Source: Nocardioides mesophilus (GTDB lineage Bacteria > Actinomycetota > Actinomycetes > Propionibacteriales > Nocardioidaceae). Taken from it: DNA of 64,000 bases. Positions within the stretch are counted from its first letter, which is position 1. Every line of letters begins with the position of its first letter. Made by a program: the position numbers and the translations under genes. Below, piece after piece: positions 41,733-50,458 of this stretch. Where the stretch lies: NCBI RefSeq assembly GCF_014395785.1, contig NZ_CP060713.1:4424625-4488624 (forward strand), written 5' to 3'. The notes beneath the pieces are model-generated. The model worked only from the letters and a program-made list of their open reading frames with translations. It did no database searches and had not been told where the DNA came from.

Positions 41733-43288
41733 ATGCTGCCCCTCGCCGACCTCGTGGCCGCCCACGCGACCGTGCGCGCCACCCGCTCCCGCACCGCCAA
41801 GGTGGTCGCGCTCGCCGACGTGCTCCGCACCGCCGCGCAGCAGTCCCCCACCGAGGTCGACGTCACGGTCTGCTACCTCTCCGGTTCGCTGCGGCAGCGG
41901 CGCACCGGCGTCGGCTGGCGCTCGCTGACCGATCTGCCGGCCCGGCCCCGGCGCCGACCCTGCGGGTCGCCGAGGTCGACGCCTGCTTCGCCGACCTCGC
42001 CACCGTCGCAGGCGCCGGCTCCAAGGCCCGGCGCGAGCAGCTGCTGCACGACCTGTTCGGGAGGGCCACCGCCGAGGAGCAGTCCTACCTGCGCGGCCTG
42101 GTCACCGGAGAGCTCCGGCAGGGCGCCCTCGACGCGCTGGTGCTGGAGGCGGTGGCCGCGGCCGCCGGGGTGCCGGTGGCGGCCGTCCGCCGCGCGGCGA
42201 TGCTCGCCGGTGCCACGCCGCCGGTCGCCGTGGCGGCTCTCACCGAGGGGGCGGCCGGTCTGGCCCGGTTCACGCTCGAGGTGGGCCGCCCGGTCCGGCC
42301 GATGCTCGCCTCCAGCGCTCCCGACCTCGACGCCGCCTTCGAGGGGTTCGCGGCCGGTGCCGACGGCCACCCCCAGCCGCTGGCGGTCGACACCAAGCTG
42401 GACGGGATCCGGGTGCAGGTGCACCGGGACGGCGGGACCGTCCGCGTGTTCACCCGGAGCCTCGAGGAGATCACCGACCGGGTGCCCGAGGTCGTCGAGG
42501 CGGCGCTGGCGCTGCCGGCGGAGCGGTTCGCGCTCGACGGCGAGGCGATCGCGCTCGACGCCGCCGGCCGGCCGCGCCCCTTCCAGGAGACCGGCGCCCG
42601 GACGGCCAGCCGCACCGACGTCGCGACCCTGCGGCGGCAGGTCCCGCTGACGCCGTACTTCTTCGACCTGCTGCACCTCGACGGCGAGGACCTCCTCGAC
42701 CAGCCGGCCCGGGTCCGCTTCGACCGGCTCGCGACACTCGCTCCCGGCCCGCTGGTGGTGCCGCGCACCGTCACCGACGACCCCGCCTCGGCCCGCGAGC
42801 TGTTCACCGCGCTGGTCGCCGCCGGCCACGAGGGCGTGGTGGTCAAGGCGCTCGACGCCCCCTACGAGGCCGGTCGGCGCGGCGCCGCCTGGGTCAAGGT
42901 GAAGCCCCGGCACACCCTCGACCTCGTGGTGCTGGCGGTCGAGTGGGGCAGCGGCCGCCGCGAGGGTTTGCTCTCCAACATCCACCTCGGCGCCCGCGAC
43001 CACGACGGCGGCTTCGTGATGCTCGGCAAGACCTTCAAGGGGATGACCGACGAGATGCTCGCGTGGCAGACCCGGCGGTTCCTCGAGCTCGAGACCGACC
43101 GGTCGTCGTACGTCGTGCGGGTGCGCCCCGAGCAGGTGGTCGAGGTCGCCTTCGACGGCCTGCAGCGGTCCTCGCGCTACCCCGGCGGCCTGGCGCTGCG
43201 GTTCGCGCGGGTGCTGCGCTACCGCGACGACAAGAGCGCCGAGGAGGCCGACACCATCGAGACGGTCCGGGCGCTGGCGGCGCCGTGA
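41733..43288 (+). CDS. ATP-dependent DNA ligase (LigB-like), frameshifted
   Basis: An ATP-dependent DNA ligase like mycobacterial LigB (about 518 aa if restored). The N-terminal DNA-binding domain starts [20 protein letters not shown] and is cut by a missing C at about 41941-41943; one base joins SLTDLPA to [19 protein letters not shown]. The catalytic core is intact: motif [17 protein letters not shown] with the adenylated lysine, motif [14 protein letters not shown], motif [20 protein letters not shown] and motif [16 protein letters not shown], then the OB-fold domain. It acts with, or as backup to, the NAD-dependent ligase. Confidence 0.87.
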
Positions 43289-43314
43289 GGCGTGCGTCGT
43301 GCGGAATGCCCGGT

Positions 43315-43327
43315 TACGGCCGCCGTA
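43315..43327. promoter_or_regulatory. Palindromic operator of the TetR gene
   Basis: TACGGC-C-GCCGTA, a perfect inverted repeat with one central base, overlapping the first two bases of the TetR -10 element (TAGCAT, 43326-43331). Position and symmetry indicate autorepression. Confidence 0.6.
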
Positions 43328-43331
43328 GCAT
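43326..43331 (+). promoter_or_regulatory. -10 element of the TetR gene (leaderless)
   Basis: TAGCAT ending 6 bases before the ATG at 43338. Confidence 0.5.
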
Positions 43332-43337
43332 GACCGG

Positions 43338-44066
43338 ATGAGCAGCCCGGCGCCGATCGACAGCCGACCCGACGGCCGTCGCTCCGCCGCCGCGGCCCGG
43401 CGCCGTCGACGCGAGGCCGAGATCCTGCGCGCGACCCGCGACCTCTTCGACGCCCGCGGCGTCCGCGACGCCCAGATCGAGGACATCGCCCGGGCCGTCG
43501 GCATCAACCGGGCGATCATCTACCGGCACTTCACCGGCAAGGAGGAGCTCTTCGCGCTCACCCTGGCCGGCTACCTCGACGAGCTGCAGGGGCGCCTCAC
43601 CGTGGCCGGCGCCGGCCACGGCAGCGGCGCGAGCCCCGGCTCCGGGACCGCCGACCCGGTCGCCCGGCTGCGGGCGATCACCGAGGCCTTCGTCGACTAC
43701 GGGCTGGAGTTCCCCGCGTTCGTCGACTGCGCGCTCACGCTGATGGGCCGGCCCGGCCCCGAGCTGCTCGACGAGGTCAGCGAGGGCGCGATGCTCCGCC
43801 TCGGCCGCAGTATCAGCGGCTGCCTCGCCCGGGTCGTCGAGGTGGTCCGGGCCGGCGTCGAGGCCGGCATCTTCCACACCGACGACGTGGACCTGCTGGC
43901 CAACACGCTCTACGCCACCGGCCTCGGCGGCCTGCAGCTCGCCCGCGTCGGGATGCTGGTCAAGGAGTCCGCCCCCGGCATCCCGACCACGGCGCGGCTC
44001 TCCGCAGAGCAGGTCAAGGAGCACCTGGTGGCCTCCAGCATCGCGATGGCCGTCGGCGCCCCCTGA
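43338..44066 (+). CDS. TetR-family transcriptional regulator
   Basis: A 242-residue TetR regulator. The helix-turn-helix is clear: ILRATRDLFDARGVRDAQIEDIARAVGINRAIIYRHFTGKEELFALTL. The ligand domain is longer than usual, with a Gly/Ser-rich linker near residues 90-105. It has no close match I can name, but it sits next to fadA2 and the fabG4-htdX pair and may regulate fatty-acid genes. ATG at 43338 is six bases after TAGCAT, leaderless; an earlier ATG at 43330 meets a stop at once. A perfect palindrome overlaps the promoter. Confidence 0.9.
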   Translation: MSSPAPIDSRPDGRRSAAAARRRRREAEILRATRDLFDARGVRDAQIEDIARAVGINRAIIYRHFTGKEELFALTLAGYLDELQGRLTVAGAGHGSGASPGSGTADPVARLRAITEAFVDYGLEFPAFVDCALTLMGRPGPELLDEVSEGAMLRLGRSISGCLARVVEVVRAGVEAGIFHTDDVDLLANTLYATGLGGLQLARVGMLVKESAPGIPTTARLSAEQVKEHLVASSIAMAVGAP

Positions 44067-44086
44067 GACCGCCTGCGTCTCCTGTC

Positions 44087-45367
44087 TCAGCGCTCGAGGA
44101 TCGCGGTGACGCCCTGGCCGCCGGCCGCGCAGATCGAGATCACGCCCCGGCCGGAGCCCTTCTCCGCGAGGAGCTTCGCGAGGGTGGCCACGATCCGGCC
44201 GCCGGTGGCCGCGAACGGGTGGCCGGCCGCCAGGGACGAGCCGTTCACGTTGAGCCGGGACCGGTCGATCGGCCCGAGCGGAGCGTCGAGGCCGAGGCGC
44301 TCCTTGCAGAACACCGGGTCCTCCCACACCTCCAGCGTGGCAAGCACCTGGGAGGCGAACGCCTCGTGGATCTCGTAGAAGTCGAAGTCCTGCAGGGCGA
44401 GCCCCTCCCGCGCCAGCATCCGCGGCATGGCGTAGGCCGGCGCCATCAGCAGCCCCTCACCGCCGTGCACGTAGTCGACGGCGGCGGTCTCGGAGGCGGC
44501 GAAGAACGCCAGCGGCTCCCAGCCGCGCGCCGCGGCGTACTCCTCCGAGCAGAGCAGGACCGTCGAGGCACCGTCGGTCAACGGCGTGGAGTTGCCGGCC
44601 GTCATCGTCGCGGCCTCGCCGCGGCCGAACACCGGCTGGAGCGTGGCGAGCTTCTCCAGCGAGGAGTCGGGACGCAGGTTCTGGTCGCGCTCCAGTCCCT
44701 GGAACGGGGTCACCAGGTCGTCGAAGAAGCCCCTCTCGTACGCCGCGGCCAGGTGCTGGTGCGAGGCGACCGCGAGCTGGTCCTGCTCCTCGCGCCCGAC
44801 GTTCCACTCCAGCGCGGTCAACGCCGCGGACTCCCCCATCGACAGGCCGGTGCGCGGCTCGCTGTTCTGCGGGATCGACGGGACCAGGTACTGCGGGCGG
44901 ACCTTGGCCAGGGCGGCCAGCCGGCCCTGCAGCGACTTCGCCCGGTTGGCCTCGAGGAGGATTCCGCGCAGCCGCTCGTTCACGGCGATCGGGGCGTCGG
45001 AGGTGGTGTCCGCGCCACCGGCGACCCCGACCTCGATCTGACCGAACGCGATCTTGTTCGCCACCGCGATCGTGGCCTGGAGGCCGGTGTCGCAGGCCTG
45101 CTGCAGGTCGTAGGCCGGCGTCTCCGGGGCGAGCCGGGAGCCGAGCACCGCCTCCCGGGTCAGGTTGAAGTCGCGGCTGTGCTTGAGCACGGCGCCCGCG
45201 ACCACCTCGCCGAGGCGATCGCCCTCGAGCCCGAAGCGGCGCACCAGCCCGTCCAACGCTGCGGTCAGCATGTCCTGGTTGGAGGCGTGGGCGTAGGCGG
45301 TGTTCGAGCGCGCGAACGGGATCCGGTTGCCGCCGATGACGGCGACGCGGCGGGTGGTCGTCTGCAT
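44087..45367 (-). CDS. fadA2: Acetyl-CoA acetyltransferase (FadA2-like thiolase)
   Basis: A 426-residue thiolase. The catalytic cysteine is C92 in LQQACDTGLQATIAVANKIA. The C-terminal NEAF-type motif is EIHEAF, GHPFAATGGR carries the catalytic histidine, and the second cysteine is in ISICAAGGQG. Length and sequence fit mycobacterial FadA2, and as there it is divergent from fabG4-htdX. It probably cleaves or condenses acyl-CoAs in fatty acid or lipid metabolism; direction unknown. ATG at 45367 has GAGGAGAAC about 5-13 bases upstream. Confidence 0.9.
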   Translation of the reverse strand: MQTTTRRVAVIGGNRIPFARSNTAYAHASNQDMLTAALDGLVRRFGLEGDRLGEVVAGAVLKHSRDFNLTREAVLGSRLAPETPAYDLQQACDTGLQATIAVANKIAFGQIEVGVAGGADTTSDAPIAVNERLRGILLEANRAKSLQGRLAALAKVRPQYLVPSIPQNSEPRTGLSMGESAALTALEWNVGREEQDQLAVASHQHLAAAYERGFFDDLVTPFQGLERDQNLRPDSSLEKLATLQPVFGRGEAATMTAGNSTPLTDGASTVLLCSEEYAAARGWEPLAFFAASETAAVDYVHGGEGLLMAPAYAMPRMLAREGLALQDFDFYEIHEAFASQVLATLEVWEDPVFCKERLGLDAPLGPIDRSRLNVNGSSLAAGHPFAATGGRIVATLAKLLAEKGSGRGVISICAAGGQGVTAILER

Positions 45368-45469
45368 CTGGTTCTCCTCGGGGCGGCTGCGGCAGGATGG
45401 CGGTTCGGGACCGGGCGGCGAACGACTCCATCCTCACCCCGGCGCGGAGATGGGCAAACCGAGTGAGGG

Positions 45470-45487
45470 CCACGTCACGAAACGTGG
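45470..45487. promoter_or_regulatory. Inverted repeat upstream of fabG4/fadA2
   Basis: CCACGT-N6-ACGTGG, perfect 6-bp arms, in the 216-base region between the divergent fadA2 and fabG4 genes; TetR-type operator candidate. Confidence 0.45.
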
Positions 45488-45503
45488 ACTCCTGGTTGCA
45501 CCA

Positions 45504-45522
45504 GCCGTTACAAAAGAACGGC
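45504..45522. promoter_or_regulatory. Second inverted repeat upstream of fabG4
   Basis: GCCGTT-N7-AACGGC, perfect 6-bp arms around an A-rich spacer, about 60 bases before the fabG4 ATG. Confidence 0.35.
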
Positions 45523-45583
45523 GGGAGCGCCGCCACCACCGGGTCGCGGCGGCCCCGGCCGACGCAGGAGGAGCCAGTCCACG

Positions 45584-46951
45584 ATGAGCGACCGCTACCA
45601 GTCCCTGATCCACACCCCCGTCGGCCAGGTGCTGGCCCGGACCCTGGGGCTGCCCAACCCGGTGCCCCTCGAGCGCTACACCGCCGGGGAACCGCTGGTC
45701 ACCGGCACGGTCCTGCTGGGCGGCGAGGGCCGGCTCGGCGGCACGCTGGTCGCCGCGCTCGACACCCTCGGGATCGCCCACGTGCCCGCGGCCGGGACCG
45801 ACCAGCGCGTCAAGGGCCTCGTGTTCGACGCCACCGGGCTCACCTCGAGCGAGCAGCTGCCCGCCCTGGCCGAGTTCTTCACCCCGCTGATGCGCAGCCT
45901 CGATCCGTGCCCCCGCCTGCTGGTGCTGGGCACCCCGCCGGAGTCGCTGCACGGCGCGGAGCGGGTCACCCAGCGGGCGCTGGAGGGCTTCACCCGCTCG
46001 CTGGGCAAGGAGGTCGGCCGTGGCGGCACCGTGCAGCTGGTGTACGTCGCCGGGCCGAGCCAGGACGACCCGGCCGCCGTCGCCTCGACGCTCGCCTTCC
46101 TGCTCTCCGCCAAGTCGGCCTACGTCTCCGGCCAGGTGGTCCGGATCGGCTGCCACGGCCCGACCGCGGCCGCGCCGCAGGTGCCGGACTGGACCCGTCC
46201 GCTCGAGGGCAGGGTCGCCCTGGTCACCGGGGCGAGCCGCGGGATCGGCGAGCAGATCGCCCGTGTCCTGCACCGCGACGGCGCCCAGGTGCTCGGGATC
46301 GACGTACCCCAGGCCGCGAGCGAGCTGCAGGCGGTGATCCGCGACCTGGCCGGCCCCGACGGCGAGCCCGGCGGCGACCACCTGGTCCTCGACATCACCG
46401 GCAAGGACTCCGCGCAGCGGATCGCCCAGCACGTCAAGGACAGGTTCGGCGGGGTCGACATCGTCGTGCACAACGCCGGGATCACCCGGGACAAGAAGCT
46501 GGCGAACATCAAGCCCGACGCCTTCGCCTCGGTGATCGCGGTCAACCTCACCGCACCGGAGCGGATCACCACCGAGCTGCTCCGGCAGAAGCTGGTGAAC
46601 GCCAACGGCCGGATCGTCGGGGTCGCCTCCACCTCCGGGATCGCCGGCAACCTGGGGCAGACCAACTACGCCACCTCGAAGGCAGGCGTCATCGGGCTCG
46701 TCGACAGCCTCGCCGACGACCTCCCGGACGGCATCACCGCCAACGCGGTCGCTCCGGGCTTCATCGAGACCCAGATGACCGCGGCGGTGCCCTTCGCCAC
46801 CCGCGAGGTCGGGCGGCGGCTGAACTCGCTGTCCCAGGGCGGCCTCCCGGTCGACGTCGCGGAGACGATCGCCTGGTTCGCGAACCCGGCCTCCACGGCG
46901 GTGAACGGCAACGTGGTCCGGGTCTGCGGCCAGATGGTGCTGGGGGCCTGA
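45584..46951 (+). CDS. fabG4: High-molecular-weight 3-oxoacyl-reductase FabG4-like
   Basis: A 455-residue two-domain reductase matching mycobacterial FabG4. The N-terminal ~200 residues are a flavodoxin-like domain without catalytic residues. The C-terminal short-chain dehydrogenase has the cofactor loop LVTGASRGIGEQIARVL, the NAG motif VVHNAGITRDKKL, and the catalytic Ser/Tyr/Lys in VASTSGIAGNLGQTNYATSKAGV. It reduces 3-oxoacyl thioesters with NADH in the characterised homologue. ATG at 45584 follows AGGAGGAG (45566-45573). htdX begins three bases after the stop, so the reductase and dehydratase are co-expressed. Confidence 0.93.
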   Translation: MSDRYQSLIHTPVGQVLARTLGLPNPVPLERYTAGEPLVTGTVLLGGEGRLGGTLVAALDTLGIAHVPAAGTDQRVKGLVFDATGLTSSEQLPALAEFFTPLMRSLDPCPRLLVLGTPPESLHGAERVTQRALEGFTRSLGKEVGRGGTVQLVYVAGPSQDDPAAVASTLAFLLSAKSAYVSGQVVRIGCHGPTAAAPQVPDWTRPLEGRVALVTGASRGIGEQIARVLHRDGAQVLGIDVPQAASELQAVIRDLAGPDGEPGGDHLVLDITGKDSAQRIAQHVKDRFGGVDIVVHNAGITRDKKLANIKPDAFASVIAVNLTAPERITTELLRQKLVNANGRIVGVASTSGIAGNLGQTNYATSKAGVIGLVDSLADDLPDGITANAVAPGFIETQMTAAVPFATREVGRRLNSLSQGGLPVDVAETIAWFANPASTAVNGNVVRVCGQMVLGA

Positions 46952-46954
46952 GTC

Positions 46955-47815
46955 GTGCCAGGACCGCTCCCCGGGCTGCCGGTGCCGCTGAAGGCCGTGC
47001 TGCCCGCCGTCCCCGGGCTCAACCGGGTGCCGGGGCTGCGACGCCGCGGCGACACCCTGCCCGACCTGGCTCCCACCCGGCACGACGTGGTCGTGGACCG
47101 GGCGCGCGTGGCGGCGTACGCCGAGGTCTGCGGCTTCGGCCTGACCGAGGCGCTGCCGATCACCTACCCGAACGTGCTGGCCTTCCCGCTGCACCTGCAG
47201 GTGTTGACCGACCGGGCGTTCCCGTTCCCCGCGGTCGGCCTGGTCCACCTGGAGAACTCGATCCGGCAGCACCGGCCGATCGACCCCGGCGAGCGGCTGC
47301 AGGTCAGCGCCCGGCCCACCCGCCTGCGACCGCACCGGAAGGGCCGGGTCTTCGACCTCGAGACGACCGTGCACAGCGCCGGGGAGCTGGTCTGGGAGTC
47401 CACCTCCACCTACCTGCGCACCGGCGACGGCACCGCCGCCACGCCGGACCGGGCCGCCTTCGCCGAGGTCCCCGGCTCCGGCGTGACCTGGCGGCTCCCC
47501 GGTGACCTCGGCCGTCGGTACGCCGCCGTCTCGGGCGACCGCAACCCGATCCACCTCTACGCCGTCACCGCCAAGGCCTTCGGGTTCCCCCGACCGATCG
47601 CCCACGGCATGTGGAGCACGGCGCGCTGCCTGGCGGCGCTGCAGGGCCGGCTGCCGGAGGCGGTGCGGGTCGAGGTCGAGTTCCGCAAGCCGGTCCTGCT
47701 GCCGGGCACGGTCGGGTTCGGCTCGCGACGCCGCGACGACGGCTACGACTTCTCGCTCACCCGGCCCCGGGACGGCGCCGCGCACCTGCTCGGCCGCACC
47801 CGCCCGCTCGCCTGA
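46955..47815 (+). CDS. htdX: MaoC-like (3R)-hydroxyacyl-thioester dehydratase HtdX
   Basis: A 286-residue double-hotdog dehydratase of the HtdX type. The second hotdog has the catalytic hydratase-2 motif RRYAAVSGDRNPIHLY and RPIAHGMWSTAR, with the D-x-N-x-I-H pattern complete; the first hotdog (residues 1-150) is degenerate as usual. It dehydrates 3-hydroxyacyl thioesters formed by FabG4. The start is GTG at 46955, three bases after the FabG4 stop. Mycobacterial Rv0241c-Rv0242c-Rv0243 has the same three-gene arrangement. Confidence 0.9.
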   Translation: MPGPLPGLPVPLKAVLPAVPGLNRVPGLRRRGDTLPDLAPTRHDVVVDRARVAAYAEVCGFGLTEALPITYPNVLAFPLHLQVLTDRAFPFPAVGLVHLENSIRQHRPIDPGERLQVSARPTRLRPHRKGRVFDLETTVHSAGELVWESTSTYLRTGDGTAATPDRAAFAEVPGSGVTWRLPGDLGRRYAAVSGDRNPIHLYAVTAKAFGFPRPIAHGMWSTARCLAALQGRLPEAVRVEVEFRKPVLLPGTVGFGSRRRDDGYDFSLTRPRDGAAHLLGRTRPLA

Positions 47816-47862
47816 GCCCGCTGCGGGACGGCAAGCTGCCGCCGCGGCCCCCCGCCCGCGTT

Positions 47863-47880
47863 GCGGCCGCGTACGGCCGC
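47863..47880. terminator. Hairpin between convergent htdX and tesB
   Basis: GCGGCCG-CGTA-CGGCCGC: 7-bp stem with a 4-base loop in a 68-base convergent gap. No U-tract, as common in high-GC actinobacteria. Confidence 0.5.
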
Positions 47881-47883
47881 GGG

Positions 47884-48744
47884 TCAGTCGCGAGGCCGGA
47901 TCAGGCCCTCCTGCGCCACCGAGGCGACGAGCCGGCCGTCCTGGGCGAAGACCCGGCCGAAGGCCAGCCCCCGGGCTCCCGAGGCGGACGGCGAGACCTG
48001 GTCGTAGAGCATCCACTCGTCGGCCCGGAACGGGCGGTGGAACCAGATCGTGTGGTCCAGCGAGGCGGACTGCACCCGGGGGTCGGAGATCTGCACCCCG
48101 TGCGGCACCAGCGCGGAGCCGAGCAGCGTCATGTCGCTGGCGTAGGTGAACGCCGCCTGGTGGACGACCGGGTCGCCGGCCAGCGGGCCGCTCACCCGCA
48201 TCCAGAGCTGGGACTGGCCGGGACGTCCGTCCTGGACGATCACGCCGCCGGGGCGGGAGTCGCCGATCCACCGCAGCTCGAGGGCGGACCACTCCTTGAC
48301 CCACAGCTCGGCGTGCTCGGGCGAGCGGCGGCGGACCAGCTCGCTCATGTCGACGGCCGCCTCGGGCCCGGGCACCTGCGGCATCTCGTCCTGGTGCTCG
48401 AAGCCGCCCTCGGGGACCTGGAAGGAGGCCGTCATGTAGTAGATCGGCCGGCCGTGCTGGCGGGCGACGACCCGGCGGGTCGAGAACGACCGACCGTCGC
48501 GGATCCGCTCGACGTCGTACACGATCGGCACGCTCGGGTCGCCGGGGCGCAGGAAGTAGCTGTGCAGCGAGTGCACCGACCGGGGCGCCTCGACGGTGCG
48601 GGCCCCCGCCACCAGGGCCTGGCCGGCCACCTGGCCGCCGAAGACCCGCTGGAGCGAGGTGTCGGGCTGGATCCCCCGGAAGAGGTTGACGTCGATGGTC
48701 TCGAGGTCGAGGAGCTCGAGGAGCTCCACGGCAGAGCTGGGCAC
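47884..48744 (-). CDS. tesB: Acyl-CoA thioesterase II (TesB-like)
   Basis: A 286-residue TesB-type double-hotdog thioesterase, releasing fatty acids from acyl-CoA. RVFGGQVAGQALVAGARTV and HSLHSYFLRPGDPSVPI are the family's first hotdog signatures; the second hotdog contains TYASDMTLLGSALVPHG with the catalytic aspartate region and SLDHTIWFHRPFRADEWMLYDQ. I chose GTG at 48744, with GAGGAG 10 bases before, seven bases after the PAC2 gene's stop; a longer start would overlap that gene. Together with fadA2, fabG4 and htdX it forms a lipid-metabolism block. Confidence 0.9.
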   Translation of the reverse strand: MPSSAVELLELLDLETIDVNLFRGIQPDTSLQRVFGGQVAGQALVAGARTVEAPRSVHSLHSYFLRPGDPSVPIVYDVERIRDGRSFSTRRVVARQHGRPIYYMTASFQVPEGGFEHQDEMPQVPGPEAAVDMSELVRRRSPEHAELWVKEWSALELRWIGDSRPGGVIVQDGRPGQSQLWMRVSGPLAGDPVVHQAAFTYASDMTLLGSALVPHGVQISDPRVQSASLDHTIWFHRPFRADEWMLYDQVSPSASGARGLAFGRVFAQDGRLVASVAQEGLIRPRD

Positions 48745-48751
48745 AGGGTCT

Positions 48752-49702
48752 CTACTCCTCGGGGCTGTCGAGTCCGGCGAGGAAGCGCTCGAACTCCGCG
48801 CCGAGCTCCTCACCGGTGGGCAGGTTCCGCTCCTCGGCGAGCGGCAGCGTGGCGTCCTGGTCGGGGTGGTGGAACGAGTCGTACTGCTGCTCCAGGCCGA
48901 GCACCACGTCGCGGACCTCGGCGGAGCCCTCGATCTGCTCGGCGATCTCGGCCAGCCGGGCCTGGCCGGCCACCTCGAGCGGCTCGAGGTCCCACTCCAG
49001 CCCGGTGACGATCTCCACCGACTCCAGCAGCCGCCCGGCGGCGGCCGGGTAGTCGACCTGGGCGACGTAGTGCGGGATGTGCGCGACGAAGCCCATCGCC
49101 GGGTGTCCCCACTCCCCCAGCCGCAGCTCGAGCACCGCCTGGGCGCTGGCGGGCACCCGGATCTGGCCCTTCCAGACGTTCGGCTGCACCAGCAGGTCGG
49201 TGGTGGAGGCGTGGTTGGTCAGCATCACCGGCCGGGTGTGCGGCACCGCCATCGGCACCGATCCGAGCGCCACGGTGAGCCGGACCCCGAAGTGCTCGAC
49301 CACCGCACGCACCGCGGCGGCGAAGGCCTCCCAGTAGGTGTCTGGCTCGGGGCCGTGCAGGAGCAGGTACGGCGTGCCGAGGAGGTCGCGCAGCAGCCGC
49401 ACGACCAGCCGCGGCGCCTCGTAGCCCTCGTAGTGGTCCTCCGCGAAGGTCAGCGGCGGCCGGCGGGCCCGGTAGTCGTAGAAGGCGTCGATGTCGAAGC
49501 TCGCCACGACACGGCCCGCGTCGCCGGCGAGCAGGTGCCGCACGGCGATCGCGCCGGCGTTGCCGGCGTCGAGGAAGCCGTCGAGCGCGTGGATCAGCAC
49601 CGGGGCGTCGCCCTCGCGCAGCTCGGGCACGTCGTCGACGATGTGCACGAACCGGGCCTCGCCCGGTGCACCCGGTCCCGGAACCCCTGCCGGATCAGAC
49701 AT
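48752..49702 (-). CDS. PAC2-family protein
   Basis: A 316-residue PAC2-domain protein, a family named after proteasome assembly chaperone 2. Typical blocks are VLIHALDGFLDAGNAGAIAVRHL, SFDIDAFYDYRARRPPLTF and LLLHGPEPDTYWEAFAAAV; the C-terminus (FHHPDQDATLPLAEERNLPTGEEL) resembles actinobacterial members. In actinobacteria with a proteasome it may help assembly, but the function in bacteria is untested. ATG at 49702 has AGGAGGAG just upstream. It is the first gene of a pair with tesB and faces the DNA-alkylation repair gene. Confidence 0.85.
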   Translation of the reverse strand: MSDPAGVPGPGAPGEARFVHIVDDVPELREGDAPVLIHALDGFLDAGNAGAIAVRHLLAGDAGRVVASFDIDAFYDYRARRPPLTFAEDHYEGYEAPRLVVRLLRDLLGTPYLLLHGPEPDTYWEAFAAAVRAVVEHFGVRLTVALGSVPMAVPHTRPVMLTNHASTTDLLVQPNVWKGQIRVPASAQAVLELRLGEWGHPAMGFVAHIPHYVAQVDYPAAAGRLLESVEIVTGLEWDLEPLEVAGQARLAEIAEQIEGSAEVRDVVLGLEQQYDSFHHPDQDATLPLAEERNLPTGEELGAEFERFLAGLDSPEE

Positions 49703-49749
49703 GTCTCCTCCTGGTCAGATCGTCGACGTCCACGGGGTCCCAACACCAC

Positions 49750-49755
49750 TACGGT
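49750..49755 (+). promoter_or_regulatory. -10 element of the AlkD-like gene (leaderless)
   Basis: TACGGT ending 7 bases before the ATG at 49763. Confidence 0.45.
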
Positions 49756-49762
49756 GCTCACT

Positions 49763-50458
49763 ATGCCCGATCTCGTGGAGGAGGTCCGCGCCCGCATCGC
49801 CGAGGCGGCCGACCCGGAGCGGGCCCCGGGCATGCAGGCCTACATGAAGTCGGCGATGCCGTTCCGTGGCGTCTCGTCGGTCCCGCTGCGCGCGCTGCTC
49901 GGCCCGCTGCTCGCCGGGCACCCGCTGCCGGACCGGGCGGCGTGGGAGGACGCCGTACGCCGGTTGTGGGACGGGGCGCGGTACCGGGAGGAGCGCTACG
50001 CCGCCCTGGCACTGGCCCGGCACCGGCTCTACCGGGCCCACCAGGACCTCGGCACGCTGCCGATGTACCGGCACCTGGTGGTGACCGGCGCCTGGTGGGA
50101 CCTGGTGGACGACCTGGCCTCGCACCACGTGGGCGGCATCGTGCGCAGCCACCCCGACGGCGCGGTCCCGGTCCTGTGGACGTGGGCGAGCGAGGACGAC
50201 CTCTGGCTGCGGCGGACCGCCCTGCTCTGCCAGCTCGGCAGCAAGGCGGCCACCGATGTCGCGCTGCTGCGTCACGCGCTCGAGGAGAACCTCGAGGACT
50301 CACCGCACGGGCGGGAGTTCTTCATCCGCAAGGCTTGCGGCTGGGCGCTGCGCGAGCACGCCCGCACGGACCCGGACTGGGTGCGCGCGTTCGTGGCCGA
50401 GCACGAGGACCGGCTGTCGGGGCTGACCCGTCACGAGGCGCTCAAGCACCTGGCGTGA
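49763..50458 (+). CDS. DNA alkylation repair protein, AlkD-like HEAT-repeat glycosylase
   Basis: A 231-residue AlkD-type protein made of HEAT-like helical repeats, which removes bulky or positively charged alkylated bases without base flipping. Conserved residues seen are MKSAMPFRGVSSVPLR, REERYAALALARHRL, WWDLVDDLASHHVGGIV, DDLWLRRTALL, FFIRKACGWALREHARTDPDWVRAFV and LSGLTRHEALKHL, which contain the DNA-binding Trp/Asp/Arg groove residues. ATG at 49763 is seven bases after TACGGT. Its end overlaps the convergent GNAT gene by 17 bases. Confidence 0.88.
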   Translation: MPDLVEEVRARIAEAADPERAPGMQAYMKSAMPFRGVSSVPLRALLGPLLAGHPLPDRAAWEDAVRRLWDGARYREERYAALALARHRLYRAHQDLGTLPMYRHLVVTGAWWDLVDDLASHHVGGIVRSHPDGAVPVLWTWASEDDLWLRRTALLCQLGSKAATDVALLRHALEENLEDSPHGREFFIRKACGWALREHARTDPDWVRAFVAEHEDRLSGLTRHEALKHLA

